From positions 1-8,371 of the forward strand of contig CAKMZE010000057.1 in NCBI GenBank assembly GCA_929200295.1: a stretch of DNA of 8,371 bases. The letters are read 5' to 3'. This DNA is from an uncultured Alphaproteobacteria bacterium. Its GTDB lineage: Bacteria > Pseudomonadota > Alphaproteobacteria > Rhodobacterales > Rhodobacteraceae. Positions within the stretch are counted from its first letter, which is position 1, and every line of letters starts with the position of its first letter. A program made the position numbers and the translations under genes. Positions 1 to 5,462 of the stretch are shown piece after piece. The notes beneath the pieces were generated by a model. It had not been told where the DNA came from. It did not search any database and worked only from the letters and a program-made list of their open reading frames with translations.

Positions 1-9
1 ATCCCGGGG

Positions 10-60
10 GTCTGGGGGCTGGCCCCCAGTGGTGGTCTTGTCTGGGGGCTGGCCCCTAGG
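10..60. repeat. Two tandem copies of a G-rich palindrome
   Basis: Two near-identical units begin at 11 and 41, so the period is 30 bases. The shared 17-base string runs 10-26 and 40-56. Copy 1, CTGGGGGCTGGCCCCCAG at 12-29, is an almost perfect palindrome: 8 paired bases per arm around a TG centre. Copy 2 differs at two positions, which turns one pair into a G-U wobble on the plus strand. C/G-rich palindromes of this kind are common between genes in Rhodobacterales and often sit at gene ends. Here they lie just past the end of the DUF1150 gene, so they may act as a terminator for it and for a gene beyond the left edge, or may be an intergenic repeat family. No gene is visible in 1-83. Confidence 0.6.
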
Positions 61-79
61 AGTGCCTGAAGGATGTATA

Positions 80-96
80 AACGCTATTGCAGCGTT
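80..96 (-). terminator. Weak hairpin at the end of the DUF1150 gene
   Basis: On the minus strand AACGCT (96-91) pairs with AGCGTT (85-80) around a 5-base loop, giving a perfect 6-bp stem that contains the stop codon at 86-84. The bases that follow are TATACATCC, not a run of T, so this is at best a poor intrinsic terminator. It may work together with the G-rich palindromes further downstream. Confidence 0.3.
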
Positions 97-308
97 ACCG
101 GCTGTAATTGATTTTGCTCGGCCAAATGAAACGCCAGTTTCTTTGTGGCCACCAAGGCAAGTTGTTCGCCATTTTGGTTATGCACCGCAAAAAGCGTTTT
201 AAGCTCACCGATCTGGTCTTGCACCTCATCGGGTAAATCAGTTGCGGGGATCTGTTTCACGTAAACGATATTCTCACCCAACGTGTCAAAATCAAATGTT
301 TCTTGCAT
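84..308 (-). CDS. DUF1150 family small protein
   Basis: A 74-residue, soluble, acidic protein with no membrane segment or signal peptide. It resembles the short DUF1150 proteins of alphaproteobacteria, recognisable by the IVYVKQI stretch (14-20), the acidic linker, and the TLFAVHNQNGEQLALVA core (38-54). No biochemical role is known to me. The gene starts immediately behind hsp20: the hsp20 stop (315-313) is one base from the ATG at 311. Two ATGs lie in tandem (311 and 308). The AGGG of the last hsp20 codons sits 4 bases before the first and 7 before the second, so I chose 308; using 311 adds one Met. The near overlap means it must be made from the hsp20 message and is probably translationally coupled, which suggests a heat-shock or proteostasis role. 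That role is inference from context. Confidence 0.8.
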   Translation of the reverse strand: MQETFDFDTLGENIVYVKQIPATDLPDEVQDQIGELKTLFAVHNQNGEQLALVATKKLAFHLAEQNQLQPVTLQ

Positions 309-312
309 CATC

Positions 313-726
313 TTACCCTTTTTTAATCGCAATCTTTTGTACAACCCGGTCAGGAATTGCGCGGTTTAAATCCACGTGCAGCAAGCCGTTTTCCATCAGC
401 GCCTCGCCGACATCAACACCATCAGCGAGCACAAACGACCGTTGAAATTGCCTTGCCGCAATCCCACGGTGTAAGAACACACGGCCTTCGCTGTCTTCAT
501 TCTGACGCCCACGAATGACTAATTGATTATCTTCAAGCGTAATCGACAGCTCGTTTTCGCCAAATCCAGCCACCGCAAGCGTAATCCGGTAGGACCGCTC
601 AGAGGTTTGCTCAATATTATAGGGGGGGTATCCCTCGTTTCCGGTTTTCGCTGTGCGCTCAACAAGGCGCTCTAGCTGTTCAAACCCAAGAAGGAACGGA
701 TGCGTTCCCAAAGCCATTTTCGTCAT
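313..726 (-). CDS. Hsp20 / IbpA-type small heat shock protein
   Basis: A 137-residue cytoplasmic holdase of the alpha-crystallin family, which binds unfolding proteins without ATP and hands them to the Hsp70/ClpB system. A short N-terminal arm (1-34, with the EQLERLVERT helix) leads into the alpha-crystallin domain (about 35-122). That domain includes the conserved A-x-x-x-N-G-L-L motif (109-116). A C-terminal I-x-I motif, IAI (132-134), is the usual oligomerisation contact. Length is normal for the family. An in-frame ATG exists at 795, but it falls inside the -10 element of the promoter. The start at 726 is preceded by TAAGGA with 8 bases of spacing and gives the typical N-terminus, so it is preferred. 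Expression looks heat-controlled twice, by an RpoH-like promoter and a ROSE-like leader. A DUF1150 gene follows after one base. Confidence 0.93.
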   Translation of the reverse strand: MTKMALGTHPFLLGFEQLERLVERTAKTGNEGYPPYNIEQTSERSYRITLAVAGFGENELSITLEDNQLVIRGRQNEDSEGRVFLHRGIAARQFQRSFVLADGVDVGEALMENGLLHVDLNRAIPDRVVQKIAIKKG

Positions 727-730
727 ATGA

Positions 731-776
731 CACGTCCTTATGATAAGCGACCTGTGTTGCGATTTGGCCCCAAATG
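731..776 (-). promoter_or_regulatory. ROSE-like RNA thermometer in the hsp20 leader
   Basis: The leader folds into two hairpins. The upstream one is ATTTGG/CCAAAT (775-770 with 767-762) around GG. The downstream one is GUCGCUUAUCAUAAGGAC (751-734): GUC pairs with GAC and CUUA with UAAG, leaving G748 unpaired opposite the Shine-Dalgarno AAGGA. An outer CAC/GUG (756-754 with 733-731) can extend it past a 2-base bulge. The UCGCU facing AGGA with an extra G is the conserved core (U-Y-G-C-U) of ROSE elements. These occur before small heat-shock genes in alphaproteobacteria and melt on warming to free the ribosome site. The match was found by eye. Confidence 0.65.
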
Positions 777-793
777 GCGACCGTATCACAAAC

Positions 794-820
794 ATGGGGG
801 TTCACCTTGCATTGCGCAAG
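794..820 (-). promoter_or_regulatory. Sigma32 (RpoH)-like promoter of hsp20
   Basis: On the minus strand a -35 CTTG (820-817) is followed, 17 bases on, by CCCCATGTT (799-791). This agrees well with the enterobacterial sigma32 pattern CTTGAAA, a 13-17 base gap, CCCCATnT. Transcription would begin near 787, giving a leader of about 60 bases before the ATG at 726. A TTGACC also lies just upstream (826-821) but has no TATAAT-like partner at a suitable distance. Confidence 0.6.
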
Positions 821-898
821 GGTCAACGGGCGAACTAAAGCTAGGCGAAACGCCGTAATTAACCTATTTGATACGCAGTAAACCTAAGGATGTGGATT

Positions 899-1117
899 AT
901 GGATAGCTCTGGTGAAATGGACCATAAGGCGATTTTGCGTGTGAAGCTTGCCGTGCTTGAGCAAGAGCATCGCGACCTTGATACAGCCATCCACGCACTG
1001 CATGAAAAAGGCCAGCCTGATATTCTCACCTTACAAAGGTTGAAGCGCCGTAAATTAGCGCTAAAGGACCAGATCACACGGATCGAAAACCAGATCACTC
1101 CGGATATAATCGCCTAA
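899..1117 (+). CDS. DUF465 (YdcH-like) small coiled-coil protein
   Basis: A 72-residue, highly charged, helical protein. It shows the DUF465 pattern of two helices: LAVLEQEHRDLDTAIHAL (17-34), then a turn, then LQRLKRRKLALKDQI (45-59). This suggests a short antiparallel coiled coil. No enzyme motif, membrane segment or signal peptide is visible, and the family has no settled function that I know of. The ATG at 890 overlaps the AAGGA at 886-890, so it cannot be the start. The ATG at 899 has that AAGGA at 8 bases spacing and is chosen; an ATG at 917 is also in frame. It lies 83 bases before purE on the same strand, but purE seems to have its own promoter. No clear promoter or terminator of its own was found. 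Confidence 0.82.
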   Translation: MDSSGEMDHKAILRVKLAVLEQEHRDLDTAIHALHEKGQPDILTLQRLKRRKLALKDQITRIENQITPDIIA

Positions 1118-1145
1118 ATCTGCAAGGGTGTTATGCAGTTACCCA

Positions 1146-1173
1146 TTGCACCTCGCAGACCGCAGGCTATAGT
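1146..1173 (+). promoter_or_regulatory. Candidate sigma70 promoter for purE-purK
   Basis: TTGCAC (1146-1151), a 16-base gap, then TATAGT (1168-1173), which is 5 of 6 to the -10 consensus; the -35 matches only in TTG. Transcription would start near 1180, leaving a leader of about 20 bases, with GAGG at 1191-1194 as the ribosome site. The leader is too short for a riboswitch. Confidence 0.4.
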
Positions 1174-1200
1174 ATCGCTTCCTTATTCCAGAGGCGAGAT

Positions 1201-1689
1201 ATGACGCACCCTTCTGTTGGCATCATTATGGGCAGCCAAAGTGACTGGCAAACGATGCGCGAAGCCGCAGAGATGTTGGATACGTTAAACATCGCCTATG
1301 ATACGAAAATCGTATCCGCACATCGCACGCCTGATCGGCTGTGGGAGTATGGAACATCCGCCGTCACGCGTGGGTTACAAGTGATTATTGCGGGCGCTGG
1401 CGGGGCTGCGCATTTGCCCGGCATGATGGCGTCAAAAACCCGGCTCCCTGTGATCGGTGTGCCAGTGCAGACGGCTGCCCTTTCTGGGGTTGATAGCCTC
1501 TATTCGATTTTGCAAATGCCACGTGGCTACCCTGTCGCGACAATGGCGATCGGGGCGGCGGGGGCTGCCAATGCGGGGCTGATGGCTGCGGGCATTCTCG
1601 CCTTGCAAGACCCCGCGCTTGCGGAACGCTTGGATCAATGGCGGCAGGCGCTTTCGGCCTCAATCCCAGATGAGCCGCAGGATGACTAA
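1201..1689 (+). CDS. purE: N5-carboxyaminoimidazole ribonucleotide mutase, PurE class I
   Basis: Converts N5-CAIR to CAIR in de novo purine synthesis, in the cytoplasm. The 162-residue length is normal for bacterial PurE. Visible signatures, in order, are GSQSD (11-15, phosphate/ribose binding), SAHRTP (39-44, including the conserved catalytic His at 41), the glycine-rich AGAGGAAHLPGM (64-75), VPVQ (87-90), and QMPRGYPVAT (105-114). These mark the class I mutase, which depends on PurK, and purK follows directly. The ATG at 1201 has GAGG at 6 bases spacing and begins right at the conserved first beta strand. The last eight bases overlap purK, so the two are co-transcribed and probably translationally coupled. 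Confidence 0.97.
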   Translation: MTHPSVGIIMGSQSDWQTMREAAEMLDTLNIAYDTKIVSAHRTPDRLWEYGTSAVTRGLQVIIAGAGGAAHLPGMMASKTRLPVIGVPVQTAALSGVDSLYSILQMPRGYPVATMAIGAAGAANAGLMAAGILALQDPALAERLDQWRQALSASIPDEPQDD

Positions 1690-2755
1690 CCTGCTTCCCA
1701 CAGGGGCCACCATCGGGATTTTAGGCGGTGGCCAATTGGGCCGGATGCTCGCGGTTGCTGCGGCCCGCCTTGGGTTTAAAACCTGTATCTTTGAACCGGG
1801 TGCCGATTGCCCCGCATCCCATGTGGCGCATCAGCATATTCAGGCGTCATATGACGATCATGTGGCGCTCAAACGGTTTGCAGACAGTGTTGATGTTATC
1901 ACTTATGAGTTTGAAAACATCCCGACAGCGGCGCTTGATCTCCTTGAGGCGCATAAGCCAATTCACCCTAACAGGCAGGCATTGGCCACGAGCCAGGACC
2001 GTCTTGTTGAAAAGACGTTCCTCAATGATCTTGGTCTGGCAACAGCGCCCTTTGCAGATGTCACTGATCTTGCCTCTTTGAACGCGGCGGTTTCTGAGAT
2101 TGGCACGCCTGCGATCTTAAAAACCCGGACACTTGGGTATGATGGCAAAGGTCAGACACGGCTTTATACGCCTCAGGATGCAACCGAGGCGCTTGCCACG
2201 ATGGCAAGCGCGCCTGCGCTTCTCGAAGGGTTCGTGGATTTCACTCATGAGGTGTCGGTGATCGCTGCGCGGAATGCTGCGGGCGCTGTGGCCTGTTATG
2301 ACCCCGGACAGAATGTACACAAAGACGGCATCTTAGACACTACGACAGTGCCGGCAAAGCTAACCGCATCACAGCGCACTGATGCTGTGTTGCTCGCGGC
2401 GCGCATCTTAAATGCGCTTGATTATGTCGGCGTCATGGGGGTCGAGCTTTTTGTGACACCGGTCGGCTTGATTGTGAATGAGATTGCGCCGCGTGTGCAT
2501 AATTCAGGTCACTGGACACAAAACGGCTGTGTGATTGACCAGTTCGAACAGCACATCCGCGCGATCACAGGCTGGCCGCTTGGCGATGGCTCACGCTATG
2601 CCAATGTTGAGATGCGCAATCTTATTGGTGATGCGGTGACGCAGATCGAAAGCCTTGCACCGGATAATGCCGCAATCCATCTCTATGGGAAGGCAGACGT
2701 AAAACCCGGACGCAAGATGGGCCATATCAATATTATTATGGGGCCTGCGGCATAG
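1682..2755 (+). CDS. purK: N5-carboxyaminoimidazole ribonucleotide synthase, PurK
   Basis: Uses ATP and bicarbonate to carboxylate AIR to N5-CAIR, the substrate of PurE. It is an ATP-grasp enzyme of 357 residues, a normal length. The N-terminal fold opens with GILGGGQLGRML (12-23). The ATP-grasp part shows ILKTRTLGYDGKGQ (145-158), EGFVDFTHEVSV (182-193), and the metal-binding GVELF (253-257) and NEIAPRVHNSGHWTQNG (266-282), the last diagnostic for PurK. The ATG at 1682 overlaps the purE stop by 8 bases. In-frame starts at 1619 and 1670 lie further inside purE, and 1670 would add only four residues; the conserved domain begins about ten residues after 1682. It converges on the hydrolase gene with only 20 bases between stops and no clear terminator. 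Confidence 0.97.
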   Translation: MTNLLPTGATIGILGGGQLGRMLAVAAARLGFKTCIFEPGADCPASHVAHQHIQASYDDHVALKRFADSVDVITYEFENIPTAALDLLEAHKPIHPNRQALATSQDRLVEKTFLNDLGLATAPFADVTDLASLNAAVSEIGTPAILKTRTLGYDGKGQTRLYTPQDATEALATMASAPALLEGFVDFTHEVSVIAARNAAGAVACYDPGQNVHKDGILDTTTVPAKLTASQRTDAVLLAARILNALDYVGVMGVELFVTPVGLIVNEIAPRVHNSGHWTQNGCVIDQFEQHIRAITGWPLGDGSRYANVEMRNLIGDAVTQIESLAPDNAAIHLYGKADVKPGRKMGHINIIMGPAA

Positions 2756-2775
2756 GCTGAGCGGTGTGTGTGGGG

Positions 2776-3531
2776 TCAATCGGTCCCAAAGATGATGCCG
2801 CCGATGCTGAGCGTGCGGTCAAAACGGCCTTCGGTTAGAAATGATTGCACCTGCGCAATCACAACCGGGTTATTCATCAAAAACGTATGTGTGACGGGCA
2901 GGGTGATGTGATCTGTCATGCCCTCCATCCGGGTTGACGCAACCGAAACCTTCCCATCATCGGGGCCATCAATCAGTGATGATGCGACGAGGTTCAGGCT
3001 TTTGTCGCCTGCGATGATACCCACCTCAAATGGCAGCGCTTCAAGTTGTGAGAGCACATCAGACCCTTGGGTGCTTAGCTGTAATCCCGCCGGGCCGTTC
3101 ACCCACTCAAAGGGGTCATATTCGCCAAAGATATCGACCAGCTCAGACCCGTGGTTTGGCGGGGCGAGCATCACAACACGCCCCATATTTTCGGGGTGCG
3201 CCTCGCTTAACCATGCGCGCGCGAGAATGCCGCCCATGGAATGGGTCACGATATTCAGTCTGCGTTCGCCGCAAGCCTCAACACTCATCGGCAGCGTTGA
3301 GCGCACCAGTGTTTCAATCGGCGCTTTTGTTGAGGGGTAGCTTGTGTTGACGACCCAATATCCTGCCGCCTCGAGAACGGCTGCCATTGGCGCCATCGAC
3401 ACCTCGGTGCGTGCAAGCCCGTGTAAGAGCACAACGCATTCCCCATTTGAACGTGGCTCAGCATGCACCAAAGACTGCGCAAGTGGTGCGCAGCCGAGTA
3501 AGAAAATACAAATGAGAGCCAACCGTTTCAT
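2776..3531 (-). CDS. Exported alpha/beta hydrolase, lipase-like
   Basis: A 251-residue serine hydrolase of the alpha/beta fold, similar in layout to small triacylglycerol lipases and esterases; the substrate is unknown. The oxyanion strand VVLLHGLART is at 33-42. The nucleophile elbow THSMGG has Ser98, and MLAPPNHGSE (121-130) is the usual following strand. Likely acid and base are Asp191/192 (GPDDGKVS) and His215 (LPVTHTF). The N-terminus MKRLALICIFLLGC is a signal sequence. It could be cut after VHA (about residue 24), or at the LLGC site as a lipoprotein, so the product is periplasmic, membrane-anchored or secreted. The start is uncertain: 3549 (ATG) and 3561 (TTG) are in frame and none has a good ribosome site; 3531 gives the best signal peptide. 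It follows the EamA gene by 89 bases on the same strand. Confidence 0.82.
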   Translation of the reverse strand: MKRLALICIFLLGCAPLAQSLVHAEPRSNGECVVLLHGLARTEVSMAPMAAVLEAAGYWVVNTSYPSTKAPIETLVRSTLPMSVEACGERRLNIVTHSMGGILARAWLSEAHPENMGRVVMLAPPNHGSELVDIFGEYDPFEWVNGPAGLQLSTQGSDVLSQLEALPFEVGIIAGDKSLNLVASSLIDGPDDGKVSVASTRMEGMTDHITLPVTHTFLMNNPVVIAQVQSFLTEGRFDRTLSIGGIIFGTD

Positions 3532-3620
3532 GCTGCTTGAGATAGACATTGATCCGCGCAAAAATAAGTCATTGCGGTGGAACTAAATCAAATTCCGCTA
3601 CGTCAGATTGCTCAATCGGC

Positions 3621-4466
3621 TCATTTTTGCGGCGCTGGACGAAGCGAATATGCAATCCCCCCAAGAACCAGCATCCCAGAGATGAGCATACGCAGACTGA
3701 GGGCCTCGCCTAAAAAGCTGACACCAACAGCCACCGCGATCACAGGGACGCTCAATTGTGCAATCGCTGCGGTGACGGTCTGTAACTGTGGCAAGAGATG
3801 ATACCAGAGCGTATAGCCTAACCCCGAGGTTACAGCGCCGGCGAGAACGGCAAGCACCACACCGCCCGGTGTCACAGGTGACCCGCCGACAAAGGCAAGC
3901 GTGATGAGCATGAGAGGCAGGCAATATGTGAAACTCACAGCAGTCGCGCCCAATGCGTCATCTGCGCTGCGCCCCAAGAGCGTATAGCCAGCCCAGCCGC
4001 AGGCCGCGATGATCATCGCGATCACACCACCGGGCGTGCTTGGCACATCTGCACCGCCGGGAAAGAGCAGGATGATCAACCCTGCGCAGGCAGCGACTGC
4101 GCCTATCCAGCGTCTTTTGGGCACGCTCTGGCCTTCGATCAATGCCCACGCAAACATCACGATTTGCAGAACACCGAACAAGATCAATGCCCCCAGCCCT
4201 GCGTCTAACGACACATAAGCCACGGAAAAGCCGATCATATAAATTGCTAAGGCCACGGCCCCTGCAAAATATGCAGGCACGCGCCAATATAGCTTTGGTG
4301 TTGCGCGCCACCTGATCATTGCGTGTAACGTCACCACGCCAGAGGCAACGCGTAGCACCGCAAACATAATCGGTTCCATCGCGAACGTATCAATCGCGAT
4401 CCGATTAAGCACCGAATTGCCCGCAAAAGCAGTCATGGTCAGTGCAACGAGCAAAAAGAGTTTCAT
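3621..4466 (-). CDS. EamA/DMT family transporter
   Basis: A 281-residue inner-membrane protein of the drug/metabolite transporter superfamily, with two EamA repeats. Hydrophobic segments run through the whole chain, about ten in all, and the halves meet near residues 136-148. Family-like features are the N-terminal AGNSVLNRIAI (15-25), LGALILFGVLQIV in the first repeat (91-103), SGLGYTLWYHLLP (214-226), and the last pair of helices with FLGEALSLRMLISG (251-264). Length is typical. The substrate cannot be read from the sequence; relatives export amino acids, sugars or drugs. Upstream in-frame codons reach 4622, but those residues are polar and overlap the neighbouring gene, so the ATG at 4466 directly before the first helix is chosen, although its ribosome site is weak. 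It follows the DUF4145 gene by 55 bases and precedes the hydrolase. Confidence 0.88.
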   Translation of the reverse strand: MKLFLLVALTMTAFAGNSVLNRIAIDTFAMEPIMFAVLRVASGVVTLHAMIRWRATPKLYWRVPAYFAGAVALAIYMIGFSVAYVSLDAGLGALILFGVLQIVMFAWALIEGQSVPKRRWIGAVAACAGLIILLFPGGADVPSTPGGVIAMIIAACGWAGYTLLGRSADDALGATAVSFTYCLPLMLITLAFVGGSPVTPGGVVLAVLAGAVTSGLGYTLWYHLLPQLQTVTAAIAQLSVPVIAVAVGVSFLGEALSLRMLISGMLVLGGIAYSLRPAPQK

Positions 4467-4481
4467 AGCCCGGACAATGGG

Positions 4482-4501
4482 TGTGCTTTGATATGAGCAC
4501 A
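4482..4501 (-). other. Hairpin between the DUF4145 and EamA genes
   Basis: TGTGCT and AGCACA form a perfect 6-bp inverted repeat around an 8-base loop in the 55-base gap. No run of T follows on the minus strand, so it does not look like a terminator; it could shape or stabilise a shared message. This is only a short inverted repeat and may be chance. Confidence 0.25.
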
Positions 4502-4521
4502 AGACGTTATCCGCATGCGTC

Positions 4522-5262
4522 TTATTGGTCAGCTTTCGCGGCAGAGGGCTTTGCGCTCTTTTTATCGCTTGCAATTTTAGTGACCCGCGCACGCCGTTTT
4601 TGGCGGCTGTCGCGTGCGCCATACCAATCCTCGAATAGTTGCTCGATCAGCTCAAGCAGAACAGTGACCTCGCCTGCATCAACAGCGATGATATGGTTTA
4701 CATCCTTTTCCATATGCGCACCAATATTGCCGATGCTGCGGACAGCATCGATTGCAGCGACAGATTCCTCAGAGATCGAGCGGTCAGCAGAGCCATCTTT
4801 GATCGCCGCATTCAGCGCCTTGATCTCATCAATCAACCGTCCTTTGGAGATCCCCGCGAAATCCCGGATCATCCCTTGCAGGCAGCGCCGCGCCAAAGTT
4901 GCCGCGGCCTTTGGGCTGAGCTCCTTGATCTTGCAGGCCTCATAATAGTCTTCGGCGATGACGGGTGGAATATAGTCGGGCTGTGGTTTGGCTGTGCCAA
5001 ATGGGTAGATTGATCCCTGCCAAAGTCGGAGCTCTCCTAGTCCTCCAGACTGCATACCTAGTATGTCTCCCGACACCCAATCACCTAAAGAGATGCCAAA
5101 AGTGATCTCTCCACATTGGTTATTCAGACACCTCAAAGCTGTATATTCAAAGCCACACCCTTCATGCCCGTTTTCAACAATTCCCAAGTATATCGTATCA
5201 CTTTGTTGATTTTCGGCAGATGCAATTTGAGGGTTTTGACAATGCGGGCAGGTCCAATTCAT
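4522..5262 (-). CDS. Zinc-ribbon plus DUF4145 domain protein
   Basis: A 246-residue protein in three parts. The N-terminus has CPHC (5-8) paired with CLNNQC (45-50), and a further Cys36, consistent with a small zinc-ribbon-like fold. The middle and C-terminal part (about 100-218) matches DUF4145: EDYYEACKIKELSPKAAATLARRCL (104-128), KGRLIDEI (140-147), VRSIGNIGAHMEKD (174-187) and DAGEVTVLLELIEQLFEDWY (195-214). DUF4145 is helical and I recall it being grouped with HEPN-like domains. It occurs alone and fused to restriction subunits, and its role is not settled. The tail (219-246) is basic and probably disordered, suggesting nucleic-acid contact (inference). The ATG has GAGG at 6 bases spacing. 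Base composition changes inside the gene: by hand count about 44% GC for the first 73 codons against about 58% in 4741-4920. Confidence 0.85.
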   Translation of the reverse strand: MNWTCPHCQNPQIASAENQQSDTIYLGIVENGHEGCGFEYTALRCLNNQCGEITFGISLGDWVSGDILGMQSGGLGELRLWQGSIYPFGTAKPQPDYIPPVIAEDYYEACKIKELSPKAAATLARRCLQGMIRDFAGISKGRLIDEIKALNAAIKDGSADRSISEESVAAIDAVRSIGNIGAHMEKDVNHIIAVDAGEVTVLLELIEQLFEDWYGARDSRQKRRARVTKIASDKKSAKPSAAKADQ

Positions 5263-5293
5263 CTTTTACCTCAGCAATATAGAAACGTCACAA

Positions 5294-5322
5294 CTTATCC
5301 GTGATTTTGAGGTGCGCGGCAA
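5294..5322 (-). promoter_or_regulatory. Weak candidate promoter for the DUF4145 gene
   Basis: On the minus strand TTGCCG (5322-5317), a 17-base gap, then GATAAG (5299-5294); each box is 4 of 6 to the sigma70 consensus. The strong groEL terminator lies just upstream, so some promoter is expected in 5263-5380, and this is the best I could find. Confidence 0.25.
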
Positions 5323-5380
5323 TATGTAATGCGCGCTTTGATCTTTGCGTCCGTCTCAAAATATCTGTGACAAGCCTACA

Positions 5381-5415
5381 AATAACAAAGGGGCCTCCAA
5401 TCAGGAGACCCCTTT
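5381..5415 (-). terminator. Intrinsic terminator of groES-groEL
   Basis: On the minus strand AAAGGGGTCTCC (5415-5404) pairs with GGAGGCCCCTTT (5398-5387) around a 5-base loop, giving a 12-bp stem with one wobble. It is followed by TTTGTTATTTG. The odd position is a U-G wobble in minus-strand RNA but a C-A mismatch in plus-strand RNA, so the hairpin is better formed in the groEL direction. It begins 47 bases after the groEL stop. Confidence 0.88.
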
Positions 5416-5462
5416 GCATCACCACACATACATGCGGTGAATATCGCTAAGCGATGGTCAGC

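Noticed and set aside
727..898. A promoter for the DUF465 gene on the plus strand
   Set aside because: No pair of boxes with acceptable spacing was found; GGCG-AAA-CGCC at 844-854 is too short to call.
859..1098. Minus-strand open frame opposite the DUF465 gene
   Set aside because: Serine/cysteine/arginine-rich shadow; the plus-strand frame has a good ribosome site and a family match.
1124..1152. Possible terminator after the DUF465 gene (GGGT...ACCC, CTGCA...TGCAG)
   Set aside because: Stems are only 4-5 bp with long loops and no T run.
2756..2775. Shared terminator between convergent purK and hydrolase genes
   Set aside because: The 20-base gap holds only a GT-rich stretch without a stable inverted repeat.
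2918..3350. Overlapping plus-strand frames opposite the hydrolase
   Set aside because: No start signals or family-like pattern; the minus-strand frame has a signal peptide and a complete set of catalytic motifs.
3958..4311. Arg/Cys-rich minus-strand frame inside the EamA gene
   Set aside because: Frame-shifted shadow of the transporter; composition is unlike a real protein.
4467..4622. 52-residue N-terminal extension of the EamA protein
   Set aside because: Polar, unlike the family N-terminus, and overlaps the end of the DUF4145 gene; the Met at 4466 lies right before the first membrane segment.
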